Positions 55,052 to 63,479 of a stretch of DNA of 64,000 nucleotides are shown here, one piece after another. Numbering within the stretch: the first letter of the stretch is position 1; every line of letters begins with the position of its first letter. Source of the stretch: Pseudomonadota bacterium (GTDB lineage: Bacteria > Pseudomonadota > Alphaproteobacteria > Rhizobiales > Aestuariivirgaceae); contig CAUJIO010000078.1 in assembly GCA_963205315.1 (NCBI GenBank), positions 90,751 through 154,750 of the forward strand, in the 5' to 3' direction. The notes under the pieces are model-generated. The model did no database searches, had not been told where the DNA came from, and saw only the letters and a list, made by a program, of their open reading frames with translations. The translations under genes and the position numbers were made by a program.

Positions 55052-55585
55052 ATGGTCCGTAATATCGCCTTGCTGTTCGTGGCGGCCGTGACGCTGTGTG
55101 GCTGCGTTCTGGAGTCAACACTGCCCCTGTTCCCTGACACGCAGGGTGTGCTGGCCCTTGGACCAACTCCTCCCCTCCTCGCGGCATGGAATCTGAAAGA
55201 CGGACAGTGGGTGCGGTCAGGACCAGACGATCCGCCGCTGCAACTTGTGGCGGAAGCGCATCACTATGTTGGCATCGACCCCGACAAGCCGGCGGAACGC
55301 ATGACCATGCTCTTCGTACCCCTGGAGGGCGGCCACTACGCTTTGCAGTTTTCGTCAACAAAGGAGCCCAACACGGCCTATGCCATCGCCGAGATCGCAG
55401 GCCATGAGGTTTTGGTGAAACCGCTGTTCTGTACCGCGTTGAAGAAGGCGCAAGGCCTCGAGGCCAGCATCACCTATGATCATGACAACTGCCGCATCGC
55501 GCCATCCGCGAATGGAAGGGACCTCATGAGCACGCTGGCGGGACTGTTGCCGGAAGCCGACATAAAGCTGGCGCCGCTGCCGTGA
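55052..55585 (+). CDS. Lipoprotein of unknown function
   Basis: A 177-residue exported lipoprotein. The signal peptide ends in the lipobox LCGC with Cys18 as lipidation site. The mature part has no known domain; it is rich in beta structure by composition, and two cysteines (around residues 127 and 147) could form a disulfide. It follows mutB by 23 bases. It may be co-transcribed with mutAB by position only; no functional link is evident. Confidence 0.75.
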   Translation: MVRNIALLFVAAVTLCGCVLESTLPLFPDTQGVLALGPTPPLLAAWNLKDGQWVRSGPDDPPLQLVAEAHHYVGIDPDKPAERMTMLFVPLEGGHYALQFSSTKEPNTAYAIAEIAGHEVLVKPLFCTALKKAQGLEASITYDHDNCRIAPSANGRDLMSTLAGLLPEADIKLAPLP

Positions 55586-55659
55586 CAGTGTCTTAACGCG
55601 GCCGTGGCAAAGGTGATCCGGCGCGGGCCTTGCTCTGGGACCGTGAGGAGCGTGCCAGA

Positions 55660-56940
55660 ATGACACTCAACCGCCGCATGATGATTGCCGCAGCAGGTCT
55701 AGCCGCAGGTCGGGCCCTGCCCGCGTCAGCGCAATCAAATGCAAGCAAGATCAAAAGCTTGGCTTCCGCTGTTCAGAAAGCGATTCAAGCTGATGGCCTG
55801 CTTGTGCTGCCAGCCGGCGACTTCGTGACGGAGACGATCGACATTGCGGGCGGCGTGACGATCACCGGGATCCCGGGTCGCAGCCGTATCATTTCAGCCA
55901 GCGGCAAACCGGTCTTGCGGATTGCCACCAGCGAACCGGTGGTGATCTCCGGCGTCAGTTTCGACGGAGCGGCCAAAGGCAACGAACAGGCCCTGATCGA
56001 GGCACAGCGTGCCACCGATCTGCTGGTGACATCGTGCCAGTTCTCCAACACGCCGGGCACAGCGATTCAGCTCGAGGGTTCAGGTGGCCGCATCACGGGG
56101 AACCGGTTCAGCGGGATCGGCCGCACGGCGATCTTCTCGCGCGATGCAACAGGCCTCGTCATCTCCGAAAACACCATCACCGACATTGGCAACAATGCTA
56201 TCCAGGTATGGACGAGCGAACCCGCCGAGGACGGCACGATCGTCTGCAACAACCACATTGCGCGCGTGGACTACACCGATGGCGGCACCGGCCAGAACGG
56301 CAATGGCGTGATCATCTTCCGGGCCGGCAATGTCATCGTCGAGGCCAACCGTATCAGCGATTGCGCTTTCAGCGGCGTGCGCAACAATTCCGGTGGCAAC
56401 TGCCACATCGCCAACAACAGCATCTCGCGCATGGGCGAGGTGGCGATCTACTGCGAGTTCGCCTTTGAGGGTGCAGTCGTCAGCGGCAATATCATCGACG
56501 ACACCGGCCTCGGCATCTCGATCACCAATCTCGACAAGGGCGGACGGCTGGCGAGCGTGGCCAACAATGTGGTGCGGCGATGCAAGGGCCCGGGCACGCT
56601 CAAAGAGACCAGCGGCACCGGCATCCACACGGAGGGTGACGCCGTGATCACCGGCAACGTGGTGGAAGACGTGCGTGACAGCGGCCTGTCACTCGGTTGG
56701 GGCCCGCATTCGCGCACGCTGATGGCAACTGGCAATATCGTTCGCAAAGCGAAGAACGGCATCACATTTTCAATGACGCAGGGTGCGGACGTGGTGATGA
56801 TCACCGGCAACCGCATCACCGGGGCCACGGGGGCCAGTATCATTGGCTATGATCACCGGGATGCCGTCACCGCCGATCTCGGCCTTGCCGATGCAGACAT
56901 CCCGCCGGGCACACTCATCAAGGACAACCTGGTCAGCTGA
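55660..56940 (+). CDS. Tat-exported parallel beta-helix protein (TIGR03808 family)
   Basis: A 426-residue protein. GAGGAG lies nine bases before ATG 55660. The N-terminus MTLNRRMMIAAAGLAAGRAL has a twin-arginine signal (NRRMM), and repeats such as VVISGVSFDGAAKG, ITGNRFSGIGRTAIFSRDAT and IVCNNHIARV form a right-handed beta-helix, as in TIGR03808 proteins limited mainly to Hyphomicrobiales. Function unknown, perhaps binding a polysaccharide. Its last eight bases overlap the convergent asparaginase gene. Confidence 0.88.
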   Translation: MTLNRRMMIAAAGLAAGRALPASAQSNASKIKSLASAVQKAIQADGLLVLPAGDFVTETIDIAGGVTITGIPGRSRIISASGKPVLRIATSEPVVISGVSFDGAAKGNEQALIEAQRATDLLVTSCQFSNTPGTAIQLEGSGGRITGNRFSGIGRTAIFSRDATGLVISENTITDIGNNAIQVWTSEPAEDGTIVCNNHIARVDYTDGGTGQNGNGVIIFRAGNVIVEANRISDCAFSGVRNNSGGNCHIANNSISRMGEVAIYCEFAFEGAVVSGNIIDDTGLGISITNLDKGGRLASVANNVVRRCKGPGTLKETSGTGIHTEGDAVITGNVVEDVRDSGLSLGWGPHSRTLMATGNIVRKAKNGITFSMTQGADVVMITGNRITGATGASIIGYDHRDAVTADLGLADADIPPGTLIKDNLVS

Positions 56941-57907
56941 CGGCCACCACCTGCCCGACATCGATCTTGCGCCAGTTGGTGAGATCGTGGTGGCGGAGAT
57001 CCAGCAGGATCTGCCTCTCGTCCGGTGTCCAGACATCGAGGCTGGCCAGCACCGATGCCATGGCGACTTCAGCGGCGCGGCCTGCGCCGTCATCACATTT
57101 CAGCGCGATGCCAAGGCCGGCGTGCGGAATGCAGCCGCAGTAAACGCCTTCGGCACCGGTCTTCATGAAGATTCGTGGCACTGCCTTCATCACGACGGTA
57201 TCGAAACGGCCGGTGCCCGCCACCATGAACGGGTGAGCGCGGACAGCAGAAATGATGCGCTGGCCGGCGGCGTGGCCGGGAGCGCAGAGCCTCGCGAAGC
57301 CCAGCGCCATGTTGCGAATGGGGATAGCCCAGGTCGGAACCGAGCAGCCATCGACACCCCAGGGCTGAACGGCAAGATCGACGTCACAGATTTCTCCCAT
57401 GGCACGGGCTATGGCCCGCTGCACCGGGTGATCTGGCTTCACATAATCCTTTGGGTCAACACCCAATTGCTTTGCGAGCGCCAGCATGCCGGCGTGTTTG
57501 CCGGAGCAGTTGTTGTGAACCTGCTGGCAGTCATGACCTTCGCGCACCAGGGCGTGGTGAGCATTCTGCTCGATCGGCCAATGGGCGCCGCACTCATACA
57601 GCGCCTCGTCGTTGCTCGCCTTGCGCAGCATGGAACGCGCAACCCGAACATGCTCCGGTTCACCATTGTGCGAGGAACAGGCGAGCGCGATTTCCTCATC
57701 GATGAAGCCGAAGCGGTCAGCGGCACCACTCTCGATCACCGGGATGCACTGAAACGCCTTGATGGCCGAACGCGGATAGACGGCGGCGGCAATGCCGCCC
57801 TCGGCGGCCACCACATGGCCGCTCTGGTCGACGACGCACCAGGCACCGCGATGGCGGCTTTCGACAATGCCGCCACGGGTAACTTCGGCGATGACGGGAT
57901 TCATCAT
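56933..57907 (-). CDS. Asparaginase (L-asparaginase II, Rhizobium etli type)
   Basis: A 324-residue protein of the PF06089 family, the thermolabile rhizobial type of asparaginase II, unrelated to the E. coli enzymes. HRGAWCVVDQSGHVVAAEGG, SAIKAFQCIPVIESGAADRF, CSSHNGEPEHV and NNCSGKHAGMLAL are family motifs, including the Ser-Lys and Cys/His residues of the active site. It starts by a four-base overlap after the MFS transporter gene, so they form an operon, possibly for uptake and use of asparagine or a relative. Confidence 0.9.
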   Translation of the reverse strand: MMNPVIAEVTRGGIVESRHRGAWCVVDQSGHVVAAEGGIAAAVYPRSAIKAFQCIPVIESGAADRFGFIDEEIALACSSHNGEPEHVRVARSMLRKASNDEALYECGAHWPIEQNAHHALVREGHDCQQVHNNCSGKHAGMLALAKQLGVDPKDYVKPDHPVQRAIARAMGEICDVDLAVQPWGVDGCSVPTWAIPIRNMALGFARLCAPGHAAGQRIISAVRAHPFMVAGTGRFDTVVMKAVPRIFMKTGAEGVYCGCIPHAGLGIALKCDDGAGRAAEVAMASVLASLDVWTPDERQILLDLRHHDLTNWRKIDVGQVVAVS

Positions 57908-59139
57908 GATACTGGCTCCAGGCGAGATATTTTATGAGGCGATGCGGCAAGATACCAGAGGTAAGCGGTGATCTGTGCCACCAGGAACAAGCCGATGGCC
58001 CAACTGTATCCGTCCGGGCTGTAGCCCGATGCGGTCGACGGGAACAGCCCGATGATGAAGCCCACGAGATATTGCGTGGCAAAAGCGACGACAAACATCG
58101 AGAAATTGATGGTTGCGTTGGCGCGTCCGGCGAGATCCGTGCCGATATGCGACGCAAACCACGGGAAGGCCAGCACCGCCACCTGTCCGAAGGCGGCCAC
58201 TGCCAGCCATGCCGGAAACATCAGCGCTTCGACGCGGAACACGATCAGCAACTGGGCGGCGAAATAGATCAAATTGAAACCCAGCAGCACCTGCATGGCA
58301 CCAATACCACGCCGGGCCAGGCGGTCGGCGATGACGCCAACCGCCAGAATGCCGACCATGAAGGCCAGCGCCATGAACAGCAGGTGATGGGCCACTTCCT
58401 CGCGCGAATAGCCCATGACGTCGCGGAGCCAGGGACCGGCCCACAGCGTCTGGATGCCGATCTGCACGCCAGAGGTAAAGCCCAGCAACGGCGCCACGCG
58501 CCAGAACAGCGGACGCCTGATGATGGCGATCATCTGGGCGAACTGCGTCTTCAGCGGCGCTGATGCGCCGATGGTGTCCTTGCGTGGCGCGGCGAGGAGG
58601 ATGAAGACCACGGCCAGCATGATGACCCCGGCAAACACCGTGAAGGCGCCGCGCCAGCCGATGAGGCTCACGAGGTATTCGGTGGGTTCGGTGGCCACGA
58701 CCACGCCCAAAGCCCCGACCGACATGATGGCGGTGTTGGCGAGCGAGCGACGCTCGATCGGCACCCAGGTGGCTGAGGACTTGTAGCTGGCCATGAGGCC
58801 AGCCGAAAAGCCGAGGCCGATGATCGCCCGGGCCGCAAACAGCCCGATGAAACTTGGCGCCCAGGCGAAGGCAAGGCAACCGAGTGCGGCGATGGTCAGC
58901 AATCCGGCCTGGACCTTACGCGGGCCATAACGGTCGAGCAAAACGCCGAGGGGCAGCTGGAACAGGGCAAAGGCGCCGAGATAGGCCGCCGTCAGCAGGC
59001 CGAGCTGGGCGGGCGACAGACCGATGTCCTTCACCAGGTCGGGTGCTACCACAGCATTCACGGCGCGCAGCAGGTACGACATGAAGTATCCGCTGGCAAA
59101 GGGCAGCAGGGCGGTAAGGATAATGCGGAGTGGTGTCAT
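57904..59139 (-). CDS. MFS transporter
   Basis: A 411-residue, 12-helix major facilitator protein. LLDRYGPRKVQ between helices 2 and 3 is the MFS signature loop, and helix 1 begins MTPLRIILTALLPFASGYFM. The family cannot be fixed; it resembles the NarK/organic-anion type. Coupled with the asparaginase gene by a four-base overlap, it may carry a substrate or product of that enzyme. It is divergent from the glutamine amidotransferase gene with 127 bases between. Confidence 0.88.
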   Translation of the reverse strand: MTPLRIILTALLPFASGYFMSYLLRAVNAVVAPDLVKDIGLSPAQLGLLTAAYLGAFALFQLPLGVLLDRYGPRKVQAGLLTIAALGCLAFAWAPSFIGLFAARAIIGLGFSAGLMASYKSSATWVPIERRSLANTAIMSVGALGVVVATEPTEYLVSLIGWRGAFTVFAGVIMLAVVFILLAAPRKDTIGASAPLKTQFAQMIAIIRRPLFWRVAPLLGFTSGVQIGIQTLWAGPWLRDVMGYSREEVAHHLLFMALAFMVGILAVGVIADRLARRGIGAMQVLLGFNLIYFAAQLLIVFRVEALMFPAWLAVAAFGQVAVLAFPWFASHIGTDLAGRANATINFSMFVVAFATQYLVGFIIGLFPSTASGYSPDGYSWAIGLFLVAQITAYLWYLAASPHKISRLEPVS

Positions 59140-59266
59140 GACTGCAACAATTTCTTCGTAATCATGGCCTAGAGGATTGCTGCCGAAAAAGCGATCTTGC
59201 GATTCGCGCGGCAGCCATTATATGCGCGCGTTCCGACAGCCGTTTTTTCCTTTGGGAACCCCTCCG

Positions 59267-60004
59267 ATGATCCGACGTGCCCTTGCCTTCCAGCATATGG
59301 ACGATGAACCGCCCGGCCTGTTTGGCGACTTCCTGCGCGAGCAGGGAGCGGAGCTTGATGTCGTGATGTTGCACAGGGGTGAGGCGATTCCAGCGCTCGC
59401 CCCTTATGATTTTCTGCTGGTCATGGGCGGCGCCATGGACGTGTGGGAAACCGACACCCATCCCTGGCTTGTGGACGAGAAGGCGGCGATCCGCGAGTGG
59501 ACCGTCAACCGCAACCGGCCGTTCTTTGGTGTCTGCCTAGGCCTGCAGCTCCTGACGCAGGCGCTCGACGGTGAAGTGGGTCTTGCAAGCGCCGCCGAAG
59601 TCGGATTCGGCGATGTGGAACTGAGCGGACAAGGATTGGCGCATCCGATGACGCGAGGGCTGCAGCCAGCGCTGCGGGTCATGCAGTGGCATCATGCCGA
59701 GGTGACGCGCGTGCCGGCCGGCGCCGAGGTGCTCGCCTCCTCCGCCACCACAAACGTGCAGATCATGTCGGTTGGCGAGGACATTCTCGCCACCCAATTC
59801 CACTCGGAACTCAAGCCCGCGCTGATCGAACGCTGGGCACATATCCCGCAGTATCTGGAATGGCTCGACGCCGCCATGGGACCCAATGCCTACGAGCGGG
59901 TTCTTGCCGAGTCGCATCTCGCCATGCCGCGCGTCGAACAGATGGGCCGCATCATGTTCGAGAACCTGATCGCCAACCGCCGGGTTATCCGCGCGGCCGC
60001 TTAA
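59267..60004 (+). CDS. Class I glutamine amidotransferase
   Basis: A 245-residue class I glutamine amidotransferase. The start ATG 59267 fits family length; an open frame reaches to 59177. The nucleophile Cys lies in FFGVCLGLQLLTQAL, and the His-Glu pair in ILATQFHSELKPAL. Proteins of this kind act on gamma-glutamyl compounds or stand alone. It is convergent with the DUF1185 operon; the stop codons overlap (TTAA). Confidence 0.9.
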   Translation: MIRRALAFQHMDDEPPGLFGDFLREQGAELDVVMLHRGEAIPALAPYDFLLVMGGAMDVWETDTHPWLVDEKAAIREWTVNRNRPFFGVCLGLQLLTQALDGEVGLASAAEVGFGDVELSGQGLAHPMTRGLQPALRVMQWHHAEVTRVPAGAEVLASSATTNVQIMSVGEDILATQFHSELKPALIERWAHIPQYLEWLDAAMGPNAYERVLAESHLAMPRVEQMGRIMFENLIANRRVIRAAA

Positions 60005-60585
60005 CGCAGGCCGTCTTCGCCCTTGATCTCCGAGACCTTGAGGCCGCCGACGCGCGGAAGCGGGCGGCCGCCCGTCGTCACGGCGACTGCAACGACGATC
60101 TCAGCAGCGCGCGGCGCGTCAGTGACGCGGACCTCCATGCCGTCAAAGTGGCTTCGGACGAAGGCCGCGTCCTTGTGGCCGAGCGGAATGTCGAGCACAA
60201 CACCCATGCCGCCACGCTTTTTCGATGACGGGATCAAGGCAGCGCCCTTGCCCAGAACCTTGCGAAAGGGAGCACCCAGCTTCGGGTGCAAGATGGCGGC
60301 AGCATGTTCCAGCTCGCCATTTTCACCCACCGCCGCGGCCTTGCCATAGCTCTCGATGCTCTCACCTGGAACGCCAAGTGCTGCGACGGCGCGTTCAGCG
60401 AGTAGCCCGCCCAGTTCCTCGCCAATGTCGATCAACAGCGACAGGTCCTCCTGATAGGATCCGGCGAAAGGATTGGCGATCACGGCGATGGCGGCGGCGC
60501 GGCGCACGGGCGGAGAAACCTCCCTGCCCTGCTCGCTCAGGGTCTCGTCGATCACCGTTACAAGCTTGCGGATATGGGCCTTCAT
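60001..60585 (-). CDS. DUF1185 'amino acid synthesis' family protein, downstream copy
   Basis: A 194-residue member of DUF1185. The motifs VIDETLSEQGREVSPPVRRA, AVIANPFAGSYQEDLSLLID and EHAAAILHPKLGAPFRKVLG are conserved, as is the end LPRVGGLKVSEIKGEDGLR. It overlaps the preceding DUF1185 gene by four bases and is the last gene of the operon starting outside the window. The biochemical role is not known in spite of the family name. Confidence 0.9.
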   Translation of the reverse strand: MKAHIRKLVTVIDETLSEQGREVSPPVRRAAAIAVIANPFAGSYQEDLSLLIDIGEELGGLLAERAVAALGVPGESIESYGKAAAVGENGELEHAAAILHPKLGAPFRKVLGKGAALIPSSKKRGGMGVVLDIPLGHKDAAFVRSHFDGMEVRVTDAPRAAEIVVAVAVTTGGRPLPRVGGLKVSEIKGEDGLR

Positions 60586-61166
60586 CTCAGTCCGTCCTCT
60601 CCCTTCACGTCGCGGGCGTCCAGGCCTCCGGCGCGGGCATGCACACGGGGGCCTGTGGTCATCACCAGCGCCACCACCATCTCATTGGCGCGCGGGGCGT
60701 CTGTGACGCCGACCTCGATGGCATCGAAGTGGCTGCGCACATAGGACGCATTGATGTGGGTCACCGGAACATCGAGGCGCGCGCCGGGGCCGCCAACCTT
60801 CTTGGTGGACGGCACGATGGCCTTGGCGCCGCCCAGCACATCGCGCATGGCATAGCCACCCGGCGCGTGCCAGAGGGCGGCATGCTCGATCTCGCCGGCC
60901 TCGCCGACGATAGCGCCCTTGCCATAACCTTCGATCGCGGCTGCTTCGCATCCAAGCGCCTTGAGAAGTTTCTGCGCCATGAGCAGGCCGAGGGGCTTCA
61001 GATCGCCCATGAACGGCTGGATATTTTCATGATAGGCGCCGGCGAATGGATTCTCGATGACCGCCAGCACGGCACCCCGGCGATAAGGCATCGCCGCAAC
61101 GGGACCGCCTTCATGGAACACGTCCTCAATCGAGACGAGGAATTTCCTGACCTTGACGTCCGGCAT
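60582..61166 (-). CDS. DUF1185 'amino acid synthesis' family protein, upstream copy
   Basis: A 194-residue DUF1185 protein starting at ATG 61166 (AAGGAGG upstream). Key segments: VRKFLVSIEDVFHEGGPVAA, AVIENPFAGAYHENIQPFMG and EHAALWHAPGGYAMRDVLGG. It is clearly a paralogue of the next gene with the same length and end (ARDVKGEDGLR), so both likely arose by tandem duplication and could form a heteromer. It overlaps the UPF0280 gene end by 41 bases. Confidence 0.9.
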   Translation of the reverse strand: MPDVKVRKFLVSIEDVFHEGGPVAAMPYRRGAVLAVIENPFAGAYHENIQPFMGDLKPLGLLMAQKLLKALGCEAAAIEGYGKGAIVGEAGEIEHAALWHAPGGYAMRDVLGGAKAIVPSTKKVGGPGARLDVPVTHINASYVRSHFDAIEVGVTDAPRANEMVVALVMTTGPRVHARAGGLDARDVKGEDGLR

Positions 61167-62028
61167 CTGTGTCGAGCCTCCTTGGCTGGTCGAGCAATAC
61201 GTCTCCCACGGTGCGTGTCTCTCCCGCAAGATGCAGCGCGCAGGCGATGATGGTACCATCGGCCACCAGGCCTTGAGCGAAAGCAGCGCCATGATCAAGG
61301 GCCATGGAAATCTCAGCCAGTGAAAGCGGTCCGACATCGCGTGTGACCGGCCGGGTTCCCAAGTCGCTGTCCGGCTGGAGTTCGTTGGCAGGCACACGGA
61401 AGATGGCAGGGTGACCCGGCAAGTCGACGGCGTTGGCGATCAGCGTCGCGGCGGCATCGGCAACGCTTGCCTTCACGGCCAGAACCGTCACCGCATCGGC
61501 GATGCCGAGGGAAAAGCTGCGGCCGTGCCACCCGCTGGTGGCGATGCCACGCACCGCGTCGGTCCAGTCAATATGCGCCCGCGAGAACAGCGACGGATTG
61601 TCGGGCCGATCGACAAGGCCAACGTCATAGTCCGTCCAAGGCCCGAGATGGATCGCGATATCTCCGCCATTGTTGACATGCGCACGGTCAAGCACCGCCA
61701 CTGTGACCATGGCATAAAGAATTTCCTCGGCAACAGATCCAGCCACCGCGGCCATGGGCGTCACGAAATTCTTCCGAGCCAGATCGGCAGTCGCCCGCCA
61801 CATCCGCCGCGCCACTTGGCCCTCGGGTTGCCTCAGGGTTGGCTGGCGCAGCAGAGGAAGCTCCGTACACAGTTCATCGAGAATGGTGGAAAAGCGGATG
61901 CGCGCCACGTCGTAGGCGCGCGTGACCTGTTCCGGGGCGCCATCCGCTCCGACGATGAGATCAATCGGCCCATCCTGCAAGTGCAGGCGCTTGCCATCCG
62001 GCAGCATGCGTTCCTGCATGCGGACCAT
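61126..62028 (-). CDS. UPF0280 family protein (ApbE superfamily)
   Basis: A 300-residue UPF0280 (COG2122) protein, an ApbE-superfamily fold of unknown role. Conserved segments are VTPMAAVAGSVAEEILYAMV (residues 90-110) and NNGGDIAIHLGPW, plus GIATSGWHGRSFSLGIADAV. These recall the flavin-transferase active region of ApbE. The start ATG 62028 overlaps the reductase-like gene's stop (TAATG). A role in flavin attachment to that protein is a hypothesis. Confidence 0.9.
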   Translation of the reverse strand: MVRMQERMLPDGKRLHLQDGPIDLIVGADGAPEQVTRAYDVARIRFSTILDELCTELPLLRQPTLRQPEGQVARRMWRATADLARKNFVTPMAAVAGSVAEEILYAMVTVAVLDRAHVNNGGDIAIHLGPWTDYDVGLVDRPDNPSLFSRAHIDWTDAVRGIATSGWHGRSFSLGIADAVTVLAVKASVADAAATLIANAVDLPGHPAIFRVPANELQPDSDLGTRPVTRDVGPLSLAEISMALDHGAAFAQGLVADGTIIACALHLAGETRTVGDVLLDQPRRLDTDAGRQGQEIPRLD

Positions 62029-63479
62029 TACTTCAACTCCAGCGGCCAGGGATTCCCTTCTATCACCGGCTGGCGGGACTTGCCATGCATGGCCGCGAAG
62101 TCTGCCACACGCCTCACCTCGGCCATATGACCGCCCAGTGCTTCATAGTCGGCGCGCGTCATGGTGAATTCTATGGGTGCCACAAGTGCGGGCGTCGGCA
62201 CGTAGCCAAAGGCGTTGGCGGGCAGCTTGGTGACATCGGCCATGAATGTGATGCCGCCACCCGGCCAGACAAAGACCGGCGCGCCGCCACATGTAACGCG
62301 CGTCAGCGTGTCCTTTATGGACTTGGTCAGCAGTACGGGATTTTCGGTGACGCCGGCCCGCAAGGACCCGCCAGCACCGCCCATGAACAACACAGTGCAG
62401 AGGGCCGGCTCGCAATTTTCGGCAATGCGTTCGACGGAACGTGCCAATGCCGGAGGCAAGTCCTTCTGCACCGGCTCGCAACTGCCGTTCAGCTCATAAT
62501 AGGCAGAGTGCTCGCCGGTGGTGGACACCATCAGCATGCGCAGGCCGGGCCAGGCCTCGGCCTTGTCGAAGGGTTTCAGGATGGTCAGCGGATCGGTGAG
62601 ATCGGTTCCGCCCCAGCCGGTGCCGGGATGGGCGACCTTGAAATAGCGGCCCGGTGTCGAGCGGTGCCCCTTGATCTTGATGCCGGTATCACGAACCCCA
62701 AGGAACTTGCCCGCCTGATGTTCGGACAGAACGCCGGTGATATGATCGTCAACGACGACAACTTCGTCGACATGATCGATCCACTGCTTGGCGAACATGC
62801 CGATGGTCGCCGAGCCGCACCCGACGCGCATGCGGATTTCCGGCACACCGTTGATGACCGGCGCCTTGCCGGCTTCCATGATGATGGTGGCTCCGCCATC
62901 GATCGTGGCCTCGACGGGCTTGCCATTGCACAGCGACAGAAGCGCATCGCAGGTGATGCGACCTTCTTTCTTGGAGCCGCCCGTGAGATGCCGCACACCG
63001 CCGAGCGACAGCATCTGCGAGCCATATTCCGCCGTGGTGACGTGACCAATCTGTTCGCCATCGACACGCACTGGCGCCGTTTCAGGCCCGAGGTGCCTGT
63101 CGGTGTCGATTTTCACCTTTACGCCGCAATAGCTGAAGATGCCTTCGGTGACGACTGTGATCATGTCGACACCTTCGACTTCGGAGGCGACAATGAAAGG
63201 TGCTGGCTTGTAGTCGGGATAGGTGGTGCCGGCGCCAATTGCGGTCACGAAGGTCGAAGCCTCGTTGACGATGGTGCCGTCCCAGTCTCCGGCGCGGCTG
63301 AGGAACGGCACGAGCTTGCCGCCTTCGGCATGCGCACGTTCAAGCAGGACATGGGCATCGACGCGCACCAGCTTTCCAGCCTGATTGGCATAGCGGTCGC
63401 AGGCACCGCGCAGCCCGTCGCGGATATAGCAGAGCACCGGGCAGGCATCGCACCGGATCTTGTCGGCTACCTGTTCCAT
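62028..63479 (-). CDS. 6-hydroxynicotinate reductase-like Fe-S protein
   Basis: A 483-residue protein similar to 6-hydroxynicotinate reductase of Eubacterium barkeri. The N-terminal motif CDACPVLCYIRDGLRGAC (Cys10, 13, 17, 26) would bind a [4Fe-4S] cluster. The middle part with IEGVDMITVV-like SEVEGVDMITVVTEGIF and the late GGAPVFVWPGGGITFMADVT are conserved. The E. barkeri enzyme carries covalent flavin and several Fe-S clusters. Start ATG 63479 overlaps the upstream stop (TGATG). The true substrate is unknown; nicotinate genes are not otherwise present. Confidence 0.8.
   Translation of the reverse strand: MEQVADKIRCDACPVLCYIRDGLRGACDRYANQAGKLVRVDAHVLLERAHAEGGKLVPFLSRAGDWDGTIVNEASTFVTAIGAGTTYPDYKPAPFIVASEVEGVDMITVVTEGIFSYCGVKVKIDTDRHLGPETAPVRVDGEQIGHVTTAEYGSQMLSLGGVRHLTGGSKKEGRITCDALLSLCNGKPVEATIDGGATIIMEAGKAPVINGVPEIRMRVGCGSATIGMFAKQWIDHVDEVVVVDDHITGVLSEHQAGKFLGVRDTGIKIKGHRSTPGRYFKVAHPGTGWGGTDLTDPLTILKPFDKAEAWPGLRMLMVSTTGEHSAYYELNGSCEPVQKDLPPALARSVERIAENCEPALCTVLFMGGAGGSLRAGVTENPVLLTKSIKDTLTRVTCGGAPVFVWPGGGITFMADVTKLPANAFGYVPTPALVAPIEFTMTRADYEALGGHMAEVRRVADFAAMHGKSRQPVIEGNPWPLELK

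Noticed and set aside
62028..63479. Firm assignment of the Hnr-like protein to nicotinate breakdown
   Set aside because: Similarity is general and the other nicotinate pathway enzymes are not seen; the substrate is left open.
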